The notes beneath the pieces are model-generated. The model was given only the letters and a program-made list of their open reading frames with translations. It did not search any database and had not been told where the DNA came from. The translations under genes and the position numbers were made by a program. A stretch of 64,000 bases of DNA from Vibrio ezurae NBRC 102218 (GTDB lineage Bacteria; Pseudomonadota; Gammaproteobacteria; Enterobacterales; Vibrionaceae): NCBI RefSeq assembly GCF_000467185.1, contig NZ_BATM01000021.1:62001-126000 (forward strand), written 5' to 3'. Of this stretch, positions 8,460-17,164 are shown piece by piece; within the stretch, counting starts at the first letter, position 1; the number at the start of each line of letters is the position of its first letter.

Positions 8460-9653
8460 ATGTCATTTTCCACGCTGGGTTTAAGTACTCCTATTCTCGA
8501 TGCAATCAGAAAGGTGGGTTACGACAAACCCACAGACATTCAACAAAAAGCAATTCCAATCGTGTTGGAAGGAAAAAACCTTATTGCTGCCGCTCAGACG
8601 GGGACAGGTAAAACGGCCAGCTTTGTGTTGCCTATTCTAGAGATGTTGAGTAAAGGTGAGACGCAACGTAAAAAACGCATTCGCGCGCTTATCGTTGTGC
8701 CAACTCGTGAGCTTGCTATTCAGGTAGATGAAAAAATAAAGCAATATGCGAGTGAAACTAAACTGACGTCAATGGCAATGTTCGGTGGGGTTGATTATCA
8801 ACCTCAGAAGCAAGGCTTAGTTGATGGTGTGGATGTATTGGTTTCTACGCCAGGACGTTTAATCGATCTTTACGGCCAAAAAGCGGTGTACTTTGAAGAA
8901 GTTGAAGTATTGGTGCTGGATGAAGCCGATCGTATGTTGGATATGGGTTTTATTGAAGACATCAATAAGATCATTGCTCGTTTACCGCAAGACATTCAAA
9001 ACTTGCTCTTTTCCGCTACATTATCTAATCCTGTTCGTGATCTCGCCAAAAGTGCCATTGATAGTGCGGTAGAGATCTCTATTGGTAAGCACAGCGCTTC
9101 TAAGTCAAACATCGAGCAATGGTTAGTGACCGTCGATAAAGATAAAAAATCAGCGTTACTGGCACATATGATTAATGAATATCAGTGGGAACAGGCGTTG
9201 ATCTTCATTGAAACCAAGCATGGTGCAGCCAAACTTGCCGCGCAGTTAGAAAAACGAGGAATTCACGCTGAAGCCTTTCATAGTGGGCGTAGCCAGCATA
9301 TTCGCGCGCAACTACTTAATGATTTCAAAGCGGGTAAGATCCAATACATGATTGCTACGGGCGTAGGTGCGCGTGGTATCGATATTCACGATTTACCAAG
9401 AGTGATTAACTACGATTTACCTTACCCAGCAGATGAGTATGTACACCGTATTGGACGTACTGGTCGTGCAGATAAAAATGGTGAAGCGATCTCATTTGTA
9501 TCAAAAGACAACTTTAAAAACTTGTGCATGATTGAAAGCCGTCTTGGGCATTTAATTGAAAGGCGTGAAATTGAAGGTTTTGCACCGCGTAAAGAGGTGC
9601 CGATTTCTATCCTCAATTATGTGCCAAAGCATAAACGTGAGCCGAAAGATTAG
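8460..9653 (+). CDS. rhlE: DEAD-box ATP-dependent RNA helicase, RhlE type
   Basis: A 397-residue helicase with the full motif set in order: Q motif region PTDIQQKAIP, motif I AQTGTGKT (45-52), Ia PTRELAIQ, Ib STPGRL, II DEAD near residue 154, III SAT, V ARGIDI and VI HRIGRTGR. The C-terminal tail is short and basic (NYVPKHKREP), as in short RhlE forms. It remodels RNA, probably in ribosome assembly or degradosome function. The ATG at 8460 follows AGG at eight bases; the in-frame ATG at 8439 gives seven extra unlikely residues. A strong terminator follows. Confidence 0.9.
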   Translation: MSFSTLGLSTPILDAIRKVGYDKPTDIQQKAIPIVLEGKNLIAAAQTGTGKTASFVLPILEMLSKGETQRKKRIRALIVVPTRELAIQVDEKIKQYASETKLTSMAMFGGVDYQPQKQGLVDGVDVLVSTPGRLIDLYGQKAVYFEEVEVLVLDEADRMLDMGFIEDINKIIARLPQDIQNLLFSATLSNPVRDLAKSAIDSAVEISIGKHSASKSNIEQWLVTVDKDKKSALLAHMINEYQWEQALIFIETKHGAAKLAAQLEKRGIHAEAFHSGRSQHIRAQLLNDFKAGKIQYMIATGVGARGIDIHDLPRVINYDLPYPADEYVHRIGRTGRADKNGEAISFVSKDNFKNLCMIESRLGHLIERREIEGFAPRKEVPISILNYVPKHKREPKD

Positions 9654-9676
9654 TCTTTAGTCACTTAAGGCACATT

Positions 9677-9713
9677 AAAAAAGCTCTATAAGGTTTTCCT
9701 TATAGAGCTTTTT
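9677..9713 (+). terminator. Rho-independent terminator after rhlE
   Basis: A perfect 16-bp stem AAAAAGCTCTATAAGG/CCTTATAGAGCTTTTT with loop TTTT. A-run and T-run on both sides make it bidirectional, so it can also stop the satP transcript. Confidence 0.9.
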
Positions 9714-9781
9714 ATTATCTGTGATTTAGCAAGAGTAAAACATTCACGTGTAGGCCTGTAGGTGCTGCACGTGTTTGGTAT

Positions 9782-10390
9782 TTACTTTGCAGTAGCAACT
9801 GTAGCGTCAGAAGCGACAACTGTTGCTGAGATAGTAGGGCGACCAACAGGTAGAATAGTACGACCGTACTCACCGTTTAGCACTTGAGCCATAGCAAAGT
9901 AGATTGCTGATGCGCCACAGAAGATACCTTCAATACCCGCTACAAAGCCGATAGTGTGGTTACCAGTGAACTCGTGCGCTGCAAGCAAGAAGAATAGGAT
10001 CGTTAGAGAACCAAAGATAACTTGCTTAGCGACAGGGTAGCGCAGTGAACCAATAAACATAAAGCCTGTGAAGATACCCCATAAAACAAGGAACCAAGCC
10101 ATGAAGCCTGCTGGGCTTGCTGCTTGACCCATGCTAGGCATAACAATGATGCCTACAAGTGTTAGCCAGAAAAGGCCGTATGAAGTAAATGCTGTTGTTC
10201 CAAAAGTATCGCCACGTTTAAAGCACATAATGCCAACAATCACTTGGCTCAAGCCACCATAGAAGATGCCCATCGCTAAGATCATTGAATCCATAGGAAA
10301 GAAACCTGCATTGTGGATGTTAAGCAAGACGGTGGTCATCCCAAAGCCCATAAGTCCAAGTGGAGCAGGATTGGCCAATTTGTTTGACAT
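9782..10390 (-). CDS. satP: Acetate/succinate uptake transporter (GPR1/FUN34/YaaH family)
   Basis: A 202-residue inner-membrane protein with six hydrophobic segments. The family signature NPAPLGLMGFG lies at residues 7-17. SatP imports acetate and succinate with protons. A hydrophilic Ala/Thr/Val-rich tail (SATVVASDATVATAK) extends past the last helix. The upstream neighbour on the same strand is an APC permease, but a terminator at 10553-10586 lies between them, so satP probably has its own promoter in 10391-10550. Confidence 0.9.
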   Translation of the reverse strand: MSNKLANPAPLGLMGFGMTTVLLNIHNAGFFPMDSMILAMGIFYGGLSQVIVGIMCFKRGDTFGTTAFTSYGLFWLTLVGIIVMPSMGQAASPAGFMAWFLVLWGIFTGFMFIGSLRYPVAKQVIFGSLTILFFLLAAHEFTGNHTIGFVAGIEGIFCGASAIYFAMAQVLNGEYGRTILPVGRPTISATVVASDATVATAK

Positions 10391-10552
10391 ATATATACCT
10401 TATTCAAAATAGTGCGTAAAAATTAGGCATGGATTTTAAAGGAGTAGATCTGAATCACAAAACACTGAAAATGCAAACTAAGATTTCGATATGCATGTGC
10501 GCATGAGTGAGTATTTGAAGTAGAGGATAGATGGGCATTTTATCAAGAAATA

Positions 10553-10586
10553 AAAAAGGGAACTCGCAGTAACGAGCTCCCTTTTT
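10553..10586 (-). terminator. Terminator after the APC permease gene
   Basis: An AAAAAGGGA-ACTCG stem pairs with CGAGC-TCCCTTTTT with one internal mismatch and a 6-base loop. The T-run is on the minus-strand side, 20 bases after the permease stop. Confidence 0.8.
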
Positions 10587-10606
10587 ATAGGATCAATGAT
10601 GAATGA

Positions 10607-11968
10607 TCAGTTTGTGCGAGGTGTTGATTTTGCGTATACCAAGAAGCCTAGTACCGCAATCAAGCATGACAGCGCAAATGAGGTAACGTGCGAAGGAATA
10701 AATCCATACAACGCATAACCTGTTCCGCAGATTGCAACAATGACAAATAATGGCAGTGCAGGTACGCGAATGAGTCGCTGAGCATTTGGCTGAGTAACAC
10801 GTAATCTCCATACACCGATGAAGAGTGATGCGTAGATGATCCACATCAGTGCAATCGGTAAGTCACCGTACAAATCGAAAATATTTTTTTCAATTCCTGT
10901 GGTAACCAATACAAAGCCGACGATCATGTAAGTAGCAAGAACGGCTAGCATGGTAACGCCAGAACGTACTGGTAAGTTGGTTTTTGGCGAAACTGACAGT
11001 AGAGCTTGTGAGCCTGCAAAGTTGCGACGCATCGCAAGAGAGTAGGGCATACGCATGCCTAAAAGCATTAAACCGTTAAAACCACCCAGTGCAGAAATAA
11101 CAATAAACAGTGATAGTGTTCGACCTAGGCCTTCACCGAAGAGTAAGTTTGCTACTTGAGAAACGCCCATTTCGCCATTTACGTATGCAGGGCCTTGAGC
11201 AACTGAAAGTAGACCTAGAGTGAAGGTCACGTATACCAACCCGATAATCACTAGACCACCGACCATAGCCAGAGGTAAGTTGCGTTGTGGGTTCTTGATT
11301 TCGTGCGCGATAGTGGTCACGTATATCCAGCCATCTAACGCAAACAGCACAGGGATTAGCGCAGCTGCAATAGCAACACCAAAGCTGACTTCTGTTACTG
11401 AAGCTACAGCATCAGCAGATGCTACAACAGCGTCACCTTGGTAGAAAAAACCAAAAACTGCGATAGACAGCAGTGGAATAAGTTTGATGATAGTCGCAGC
11501 GCGTTGTAAGAATCCGCCTAAAGACTCAGCAAGCAGGTTCGCGCCAGCAATCACAATGAAGTATATCGCGCAAAGACTTGCCAGTAGCGGAGTTGTTGGG
11601 TCAACTTGCAAGAACGCGCAAGTAAATACCGCTGAATAATAAAGAATAACCGCTAGGATAAGCGGGATATAAATGACCGTTTGTACCCAACCAACAAAGA
11701 AACCGAAGCGTTCGCCCCATGCGGTTTCACTAAATGACATCAGTCCACCGGTTTTTGAACCCATAGACGCAATTTCTGAGATGACCATGGCCGCGATAGT
11801 CGTTAATACTGCCGCTAAAACCCATGCAATAACAGCGTATGTACCATTACCACCTGTCGCACTTAAAACAGGACCTGTTTTAAAGAAGATGCCGATACCT
11901 ACCACAATACCAACCACGAGTGACACCGCTGTGCCTAAACCGTATTTAGGCTGTAACTTTTCGTGCAC
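10607..11968 (-). CDS. APC-superfamily amino acid permease
   Basis: A 453-residue transporter with about twelve membrane segments. The first helix carries VVGIVVGIGIFFKTGPVL, the broken GIG-type helix that binds the substrate amino group in LAT/APC proteins, and EIASMGSKTGG follows in helix 2. It resembles SteT/YbaT-like amino acid exchangers; the substrate is unknown. The start is a GTG at 11968 with GAGGTAA about eight bases upstream. 11969-12179 serves as its upstream region. Confidence 0.85.
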   Translation of the reverse strand: MHEKLQPKYGLGTAVSLVVGIVVGIGIFFKTGPVLSATGGNGTYAVIAWVLAAVLTTIAAMVISEIASMGSKTGGLMSFSETAWGERFGFFVGWVQTVIYIPLILAVILYYSAVFTCAFLQVDPTTPLLASLCAIYFIVIAGANLLAESLGGFLQRAATIIKLIPLLSIAVFGFFYQGDAVVASADAVASVTEVSFGVAIAAALIPVLFALDGWIYVTTIAHEIKNPQRNLPLAMVGGLVIIGLVYVTFTLGLLSVAQGPAYVNGEMGVSQVANLLFGEGLGRTLSLFIVISALGGFNGLMLLGMRMPYSLAMRRNFAGSQALLSVSPKTNLPVRSGVTMLAVLATYMIVGFVLVTTGIEKNIFDLYGDLPIALMWIIYASLFIGVWRLRVTQPNAQRLIRVPALPLFVIVAICGTGYALYGFIPSHVTSFALSCLIAVLGFLVYAKSTPRTN

Positions 11969-12179
11969 TTTAAATTACCTCTATTAATACCTAGCAAAAT
12001 ACTCGACCGCATTTGCGACGAGAATATAATTAAAATCCTTATAAAGGTGTGCAGTCTAAATTAATGAAAAAAAATGCGAGCCACAATACCTTCGGCGGTA
12101 GCATATAGAAGCAAAGGTGCACTTTAATTCGGCTAAATCTTAGATTTCATTTATGGTGGTGCGGGTTGGTTGGCGAAAA

Positions 12180-12815
12180 CTAGCGAATAAAGGATTGGGC
12201 TTGTTGAATTTGACGGATAACCTTGGCTCTGTCTACACCTAAGTGATTGGAATCTAAAATCATCGTCCAATGAGCGATAGCTTGTGAATAGCGAGCGCTA
12301 AGGAAGTGATCAGATGCAATAAGCTGTAACGCGGTTTCGTTAAAAGGTTCCATTTCTAAGGTCATGTCGAGTAGACGCTGTACATTTGGGGTGATGGTTT
12401 GCGAGTGCTGATAGTAAAGTGCGCTAGCAAGGGCGGCAAATTGACTAGCGTAAGGTGTTGTAGACAGTCTGATGGCATAGTCAAAACAGGTGCTCGCGGA
12501 ATCAAATTCATATTGCGCCATATACAACTGTCCAAGCTCAAACCACGCCTGTTGATCATTCGGCGATGAAGTGAGTTGCTGTTGTTTCTCTGCTAATAAT
12601 TCCTCAAGAGTCGGCATTTGTTTGGCGACTGGCACGCTTGGCGTAGGATCGTGCATCAATGCCCACACAGCGAAAGTACAAGCAAACAACAAAACACCGC
12701 TCATAACGGACAGCTTCAAATTGGCTTGCTGAGGACGCGCGGTGCGCAACACAGTATAAAGGATGGCGATGGCAAGCAATGCCAAACCGATAAACGCCAG
12801 ATATGTGATTAGCAT
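12180..12815 (-). CDS. nrfG: NrfG/CcmI-like TPR subunit of the heme lyase
   Basis: A 211-residue protein with two N-terminal membrane helices (about 1-23 and 36-55) and a periplasmic TPR domain (about 85-200) containing AWFELGQLYMAQYEFDSAS. NrfG/CcmI proteins hold the C-terminus of the apocytochrome for heme attachment. In the nrf system NrfEFG attaches the special heme 1 of NrfA at its Cys-x-x-Cys-Lys site. Here the gene sits after nrfA, apart from nrfEF on the other strand. A strong ribosome site GGAGGG precedes ATG 12815. It could instead be a cytochrome-maturation ccmI paralogue, but the context favours nrfG. Confidence 0.75.
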   Translation of the reverse strand: MLITYLAFIGLALLAIAILYTVLRTARPQQANLKLSVMSGVLLFACTFAVWALMHDPTPSVPVAKQMPTLEELLAEKQQQLTSSPNDQQAWFELGQLYMAQYEFDSASTCFDYAIRLSTTPYASQFAALASALYYQHSQTITPNVQRLLDMTLEMEPFNETALQLIASDHFLSARYSQAIAHWTMILDSNHLGVDRAKVIRQIQQAQSFIR

Positions 12816-12885
12816 TGGATCCCTCCTATTAATAGCGATGTCTGAAAACTGAATACCAGAGCATTGAATGACAGTGCTAGGTATG

Positions 12886-12909
12886 AAAAGGCTCCGAGGA
12901 GTCGGAGCC
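12886..12909 (-). terminator. Terminator after nrfA
   Basis: A perfect 8-bp stem GGCTCCGA/TCGGAGCC with loop GGAG, followed on the minus strand by TTTT. It lies 20 bases after nrfA and ahead of nrfG, so nrfG expression may depend on read-through or its own promoter. Confidence 0.8.
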
Positions 12910-12929
12910 TAGTCTATTAATACAACAAC

Positions 12930-14354
12930 TTAGTAAGTTGCTTCGCGTTTTTTAGCTTCTTCGTCCCATTGTGGCACAAGCGTTTTTAAGAAATGCTCTT
13001 TTTCCGCTTTCATTCCTTCCATATCCATACCAAGCACTGCTTGCGCTTTTTCTTTGGTAGAAATGTCTGGTATTTGAATTGGGTCAGTAATGCCTTTCTT
13101 CGCTAGTAAACGAATCACTTTAGTTCGGGCATCAGCCGCTTTATCCACCGCAGTACCAAGCACTTCTAGCGCCACTTCAGGAGCATGCATATGAACGCCG
13201 TGTGAGGCGATAGCGTAATCCCAACGCCATTGAGCGTGACGAATATCCATTAAAATAGGCTTCATCTCTTCTTCAGTTGCGCCTGCATCCCATGCCGCTT
13301 TCGCTTCAAAGTGCGCCGCTACTATTTGTTTCTCTGCGGTTAGCTTCATGCTTAGTACTTGAGCTTTGCGAGTAGACACAATGTTTTGTAGCTGATCTTT
13401 GCTCTGGGTATGACAGTTTGCACACGTATCTTCAAAGCGATCAAATGGGTTACCAATCTTATGGTCGGTATACACAGTGCCGTCTTCGTTTTCTACTTTA
13501 GGCATATGACAGTCAACACACACAACATTATTTTTGCCGTGAATACCGTCTCGCCATGTCTCATAACCTGGATGCTGTGCTTTTAGCATTGGCGCTTTAG
13601 AGACGCCGTGTGTCCAGTCAGCAAAATCGATAGCGTCGAAATACACTTCCATTTCACCCACGGTGGTGCCCATATCCCATGGGAACTTAACCGCATTGTT
13701 AGCGTTTTTATCAAAGTAGTATTCAACGTGACATTGCGCACACACACCGGCTTGCTGATCTAAGCGTGATTGCTCTTCAAAAGGTTTGCCGATGGCTTTA
13801 AACGCACGTTCTGTATAAGGGCGCGTTAAGGCTAGCTCAGGCTCACCATTTTTGAACTTATCACTTTTGGTATTGTGGCAGTCAGAACAGCCAATAGGGT
13901 TAACCACTTCTGCGCCTAAACGAGCCCATTTGCCGGCAAAATAACCGTCTTCACCTTCTTCATCAATTAAACGCGCTACGTCAGGGCTTTTACAGCTCCA
14001 ACATGCCATCGGCATAGGGCCAGATTCTCCGTCCGTTGGGCCGCCAGTACGCAAGGTTTCTCTGAGATCTTCCACCGCATAAAAGTGACCACGCGCTTTA
14101 TTGTAATCTTTAGCAAAGCCATAGCCTGCCCATAAGATCACCATATTAGGGTCTTCTGCCAAAGCGTCTTCCAGTTGTTCACTTTCACTGGTGGCTTTCC
14201 AGCTTTGATATTGATCAGGATGAGCCTGTTCAAATGCCGCATTACGCGGATCAAAGCGCTGCTCTTGTTCTGTTGACGCATAAGCATTGAGGGTTATTAA
14301 CCCCAACAAAGCTATGGGCGCTAACACACCGAGTTTCCATTTTTTGTTCGCCAT
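12930..14354 (-). CDS. nrfA: Cytochrome c552, ammonia-forming nitrite reductase
   Basis: Periplasmic pentaheme enzyme reducing nitrite to ammonia with six electrons, 474 residues with a signal peptide ending near NAYAS. The catalytic heme site is CWSCK (118-122), where lysine replaces the distal histidine. Four normal sites follow: CSDCH 156-160, CAQCH 205-209, CVDCH 279-283 and CANCH 311-315. All five are intact. Histidine ligands downstream are present ([18 protein letters not shown]). GGAGACA precedes the ATG. It is divergent from nrfBCDEF with an FNR box between them. Confidence 0.97.
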   Translation of the reverse strand: MANKKWKLGVLAPIALLGLITLNAYASTEQEQRFDPRNAAFEQAHPDQYQSWKATSESEQLEDALAEDPNMVILWAGYGFAKDYNKARGHFYAVEDLRETLRTGGPTDGESGPMPMACWSCKSPDVARLIDEEGEDGYFAGKWARLGAEVVNPIGCSDCHNTKSDKFKNGEPELALTRPYTERAFKAIGKPFEEQSRLDQQAGVCAQCHVEYYFDKNANNAVKFPWDMGTTVGEMEVYFDAIDFADWTHGVSKAPMLKAQHPGYETWRDGIHGKNNVVCVDCHMPKVENEDGTVYTDHKIGNPFDRFEDTCANCHTQSKDQLQNIVSTRKAQVLSMKLTAEKQIVAAHFEAKAAWDAGATEEEMKPILMDIRHAQWRWDYAIASHGVHMHAPEVALEVLGTAVDKAADARTKVIRLLAKKGITDPIQIPDISTKEKAQAVLGMDMEGMKAEKEHFLKTLVPQWDEEAKKREATY

Positions 14355-14509
14355 ATTGTCTCCAAACTTTCATTTTATGAATTGCGTTGTGGGGCAGGTT
14401 CCTAAAAAGAATTGGAGGTGGTGACCTTATTAAAAAATATGCATTAATTCGGCCAACAGTCGAAGTATAAATGAAAAGATTGATTTCATATCAGCCAAGC
14501 ATAACTAAG

Positions 14510-14523
14510 TTGATCCTAATCAA
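14510..14523. promoter_or_regulatory. FNR binding box in the nrfA/nrfB divergent region
   Basis: TTGATCCTAATCAA matches the FNR consensus TTGAT-N4-ATCAA exactly. It lies 156 bases upstream of nrfA and 322 bases upstream of nrfB in the 490-base divergent region, so anaerobic activation of nrfA is the more likely role. No clear NarP/NarL 7-2-7 site was found in 14355-14844. Confidence 0.85.
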
Positions 14524-14844
14524 AAATGGCTATAGATCGCACTCACACTTATATAATATTCTGAATTTACGCTTCTAGATGAGATTAATTGCTATTTGTA
14601 AATTAATGAATTATCTGGGGTTTCTCACAAATATATAAAATAAATAAAAATAGGGGTGGGTCACTAATATGCACAATTGGACTAGGGAAGGATGTGATTG
14701 AAGGTTATTATTAAATAAAGCGTTGTGGCTTATCCTAAATAAGAATTGATTGCACTTAGCCTGAAGTAAATTGGGCTGAGAGTTGTTAATTGATGGTCGA
14801 ATTATATTTATAAGAAAAATATTTCGATTTAAGGAAAGGATACA

Positions 14845-15429
14845 ATGGGCAATATTAAATTGACCATAGCCACGATGCTTAAAGCTCTAATCGCATTGTG
14901 CCTATTTGGTTATTCTATTAATGCTTTGGCCAATGATGGTGTCCAGAACCATTCAGCGACATCCGAACGCTTTAAAGTAGAGTTCACTCGTGACAAAGAC
15001 TACAAATGTACTCAGTGTCACAAGGATTCTAAACACACTTTAGCTGAATCTCATGGGCAAAACGTTATTGATAAAGTCGGTAAAGAAGTAAATTGTACCG
15101 ATTGTCATAGCAACATAGGACCGGATCACAGAGACGGTGCCTCTACCGTCGTCAAATATTCTGATGCACAGTCTCGCGCTGGGACAGATAAGCATCAGCT
15201 ACCACCAGAACTGATTCTAGAAGCTAACGCAGCTTGTACTGATTGTCATACGCCAGAACGTTTGCGTGAAGCTAACTGGACGCACGACGTACACGCTAAG
15301 AATCTCACCTGTTCAAACTGCCACACGGTTCATGGAACCGATGCCAAGGTGCTGTCACATGACCACAAGGCAATCGTTGGTATGTGTGTGGACTGTCATT
15401 CAGACTTCAACCACAAAGCCAAAGAGTAG
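14845..15429 (+). CDS. nrfB: Pentaheme cytochrome c NrfB, electron donor to NrfA
   Basis: A 194-residue periplasmic cytochrome that passes electrons from the NrfCD quinol dehydrogenase to NrfA. The signal peptide ends near NALAN at residue 30. Five heme sites are seen: CTQCH 55-59, CTDCH 84-88, CTDCH 131-135, CSNCH 156-160 and CVDCH 181-185. AAGGAAAGG precedes the ATG. nrfC begins 8 bases after its stop. Confidence 0.95.
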   Translation: MGNIKLTIATMLKALIALCLFGYSINALANDGVQNHSATSERFKVEFTRDKDYKCTQCHKDSKHTLAESHGQNVIDKVGKEVNCTDCHSNIGPDHRDGASTVVKYSDAQSRAGTDKHQLPPELILEANAACTDCHTPERLREANWTHDVHAKNLTCSNCHTVHGTDAKVLSHDHKAIVGMCVDCHSDFNHKAKE

Positions 15430-15437
15430 GAGATGAT

Positions 15438-16124
15438 ATGAGTTGTTCTAGAAGAAACTTCATAACCGGCGCGGGTGTCGTCATCTTTACTACTGGCGTA
15501 GCGGGTACCGCGGCATTATCAAGCCGTCGCTCATTTGCCAGCGGTGAAGAAGAAGCGGCCATTAAGTACGGCATGCTGCACGATGAAAATGCCTGTATCG
15601 GTTGCACCGCTTGTAGCGATGCCTGCCGAGAAGTGAATAAAGTGCCAGAAGGTGTCAGTCGTTTAGATATCCATCGTTCTGACCCGATGGGCGAATTTCC
15701 TGATGTCGAGTATCGCTTTACCCGAAACTCCTGTCAGCATTGTGAAAACGCCCCTTGTGTGTATGTGTGTCCTACGGGCGCGGCTTATAAAGACCCTAAA
15801 ACTGGCATTGTAGATGTACACAAAGATAAATGCGTAGGCTGTGGCTATTGTTTAGCGGCATGTCCTTATCAAGTGCGTTTCTTCCATCCTGAAAACAAAG
15901 CGGCCGACAAATGTAACTTTTGTCGAGACACTAACCTCGCGCAAGGCAAACAACCGGCTTGTGTTGAAAGCTGTCCAACGAGCGCCCTGGTTTTTGGTGA
16001 TTTAAATGATGCAAACAGCACGATATCTCAGGCGATAAAAAACAAGCCTGTATATCGTGACAAAGTAACGTTGGGCACAAAACCTCAGCTTTACAAAGTG
16101 CCGTTTGATAAGGGGGAGGTGTAA
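15438..16124 (+). CDS. nrfC: NrfC, four [4Fe-4S] ferredoxin subunit of the quinol dehydrogenase
   Basis: A 228-residue periplasmic iron-sulfur protein. A twin-arginine signal SRRNFITGAG lies at the N-terminus (Arg5, Arg6). Four cysteine groups follow: CIGCTACSDAC (53-63), CQHCENAPC...CP, CVGCGYCLAACP and CNFC...CVESCP, enough for four 4Fe-4S clusters. It links menaquinol oxidation by NrfD to NrfB. AGGAGATGAT places the start at 15438; the longer frame into nrfB is not real. One base separates its stop from nrfD. Confidence 0.95.
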   Translation: MSCSRRNFITGAGVVIFTTGVAGTAALSSRRSFASGEEEAAIKYGMLHDENACIGCTACSDACREVNKVPEGVSRLDIHRSDPMGEFPDVEYRFTRNSCQHCENAPCVYVCPTGAAYKDPKTGIVDVHKDKCVGCGYCLAACPYQVRFFHPENKAADKCNFCRDTNLAQGKQPACVESCPTSALVFGDLNDANSTISQAIKNKPVYRDKVTLGTKPQLYKVPFDKGEV

Positions 16125-16125
16125 C

Positions 16126-17073
16126 ATGAGTAGTGCATTTCATTTCGACTCTTTAGTGTGGGATTGGATCATTGCGATCTATCTCTTTTTAGCGGGTATG
16201 TCGGCGGGCGCTGTCATCGTCGGGTTATATTTAAAACGCAAAGTGATAGAAGGTGATGCGGCGCAAAATGGCATCATCAAAGCGATCGCTTGGATTGCGC
16301 CAATTGGCATTATCCTTGGACTATTGATACTGATATTCCACCTAACCAAGCCGTTAGATTTTTGGAAAATCATGATTTACTACAACCCAACGTCAGTCAT
16401 GTCGATGGGCGTGTTGTTATTCCAAGTGTATATGGCGGTATTGTTTGTTTGGATTGGCATTATTTTCAGAAGCCAAATCATGAACTTCTTAGGTGGACGC
16501 TTTCAGTTTATTGACGGCGTTTTACTCAAGTGTAAGCGCTTTGAAAATGGCTTGGAGCTGTTACTAGGCTTTTTGGCGATTGCCTTAGCCGCTTATACTG
16601 GGTTCTTATTATCGGCGCTGAAAACCTATCCGATGCTAAATAACCCTGTACTGCCGATTTTGTTCTTGTTCTCTAGTTTGTCCTCTGGCGTTGCGGCCTG
16701 TTTGTTATTCGGTATCTTGCTGTTTAAAGAAAGTGTCTACAGCCCAAGTGTGGCTTGGATTCACAGCTTTGAGCGACCTGTAGTGTTGTTTGAATTATTT
16801 GTTCTGGTGACCTTTTTTACTGGGCTTATTTTTGCAGGTGGACAACATGAGGCGGCCGCATGGAACGCCATCGGTGGCGGCTTTTGGTCGAACTGGTTCT
16901 GGTTTGGGGTTGTGGGCATAGGAATGCTCTTGCCACTGGCGATGAACTACTTTAGTTCGGCAACGACCAAGCATAATCGTGGCTTCATTTTAGTGGTGAC
17001 AACCCTGAGTTTGATCGGTGTCTTAATGCTGAGAACATTTGTGCTGTACGCAGGACAAATGACGGTAATATAA
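16126..17073 (+). CDS. nrfD: NrfD, membrane quinol-oxidising subunit
   Basis: A 315-residue integral membrane protein with about eight to nine helices, of the NrfD/PsrC family. The N-terminal segment WDWIIAIYLFLAGMSAGAV is characteristic of the family. It takes electrons from menaquinol and hands them to NrfC. GGGGGAGGTGTAAC gives a very strong ribosome site for ATG 16126. nrfE follows after a 91-base gap containing a folded element. Confidence 0.93.
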   Translation: MSSAFHFDSLVWDWIIAIYLFLAGMSAGAVIVGLYLKRKVIEGDAAQNGIIKAIAWIAPIGIILGLLILIFHLTKPLDFWKIMIYYNPTSVMSMGVLLFQVYMAVLFVWIGIIFRSQIMNFLGGRFQFIDGVLLKCKRFENGLELLLGFLAIALAAYTGFLLSALKTYPMLNNPVLPILFLFSSLSSGVAACLLFGILLFKESVYSPSVAWIHSFERPVVLFELFVLVTFFTGLIFAGGQHEAAAWNAIGGGFWSNWFWFGVVGIGMLLPLAMNYFSSATTKHNRGFILVVTTLSLIGVLMLRTFVLYAGQMTVI

Positions 17074-17088
17074 ACCGATACCAAAAAT

Positions 17089-17156
17089 GCCCAAGCAATA
17101 CCCAATATTGGCTAATAACTGATTGGTATAAATTGAATTTCTTCAATGGCTTGGGC
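17089..17156 (+). other. Intercistronic hairpin between nrfD and nrfE
   Basis: Arms GCCCAAGC (17089-17096) and GCTTGGGC (17149-17156) are perfect inverses. Inside lie ATTGG/CCAAT-like and ATACC/GGTAT-like pairings, so the RNA could fold into one long stem. The right arm ends eight bases before the nrfE ATG, where no normal Shine-Dalgarno is seen. It may set nrfE translation or protect the upstream message. Confidence 0.5.
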
Positions 17157-17164
17157 CTATTTCT

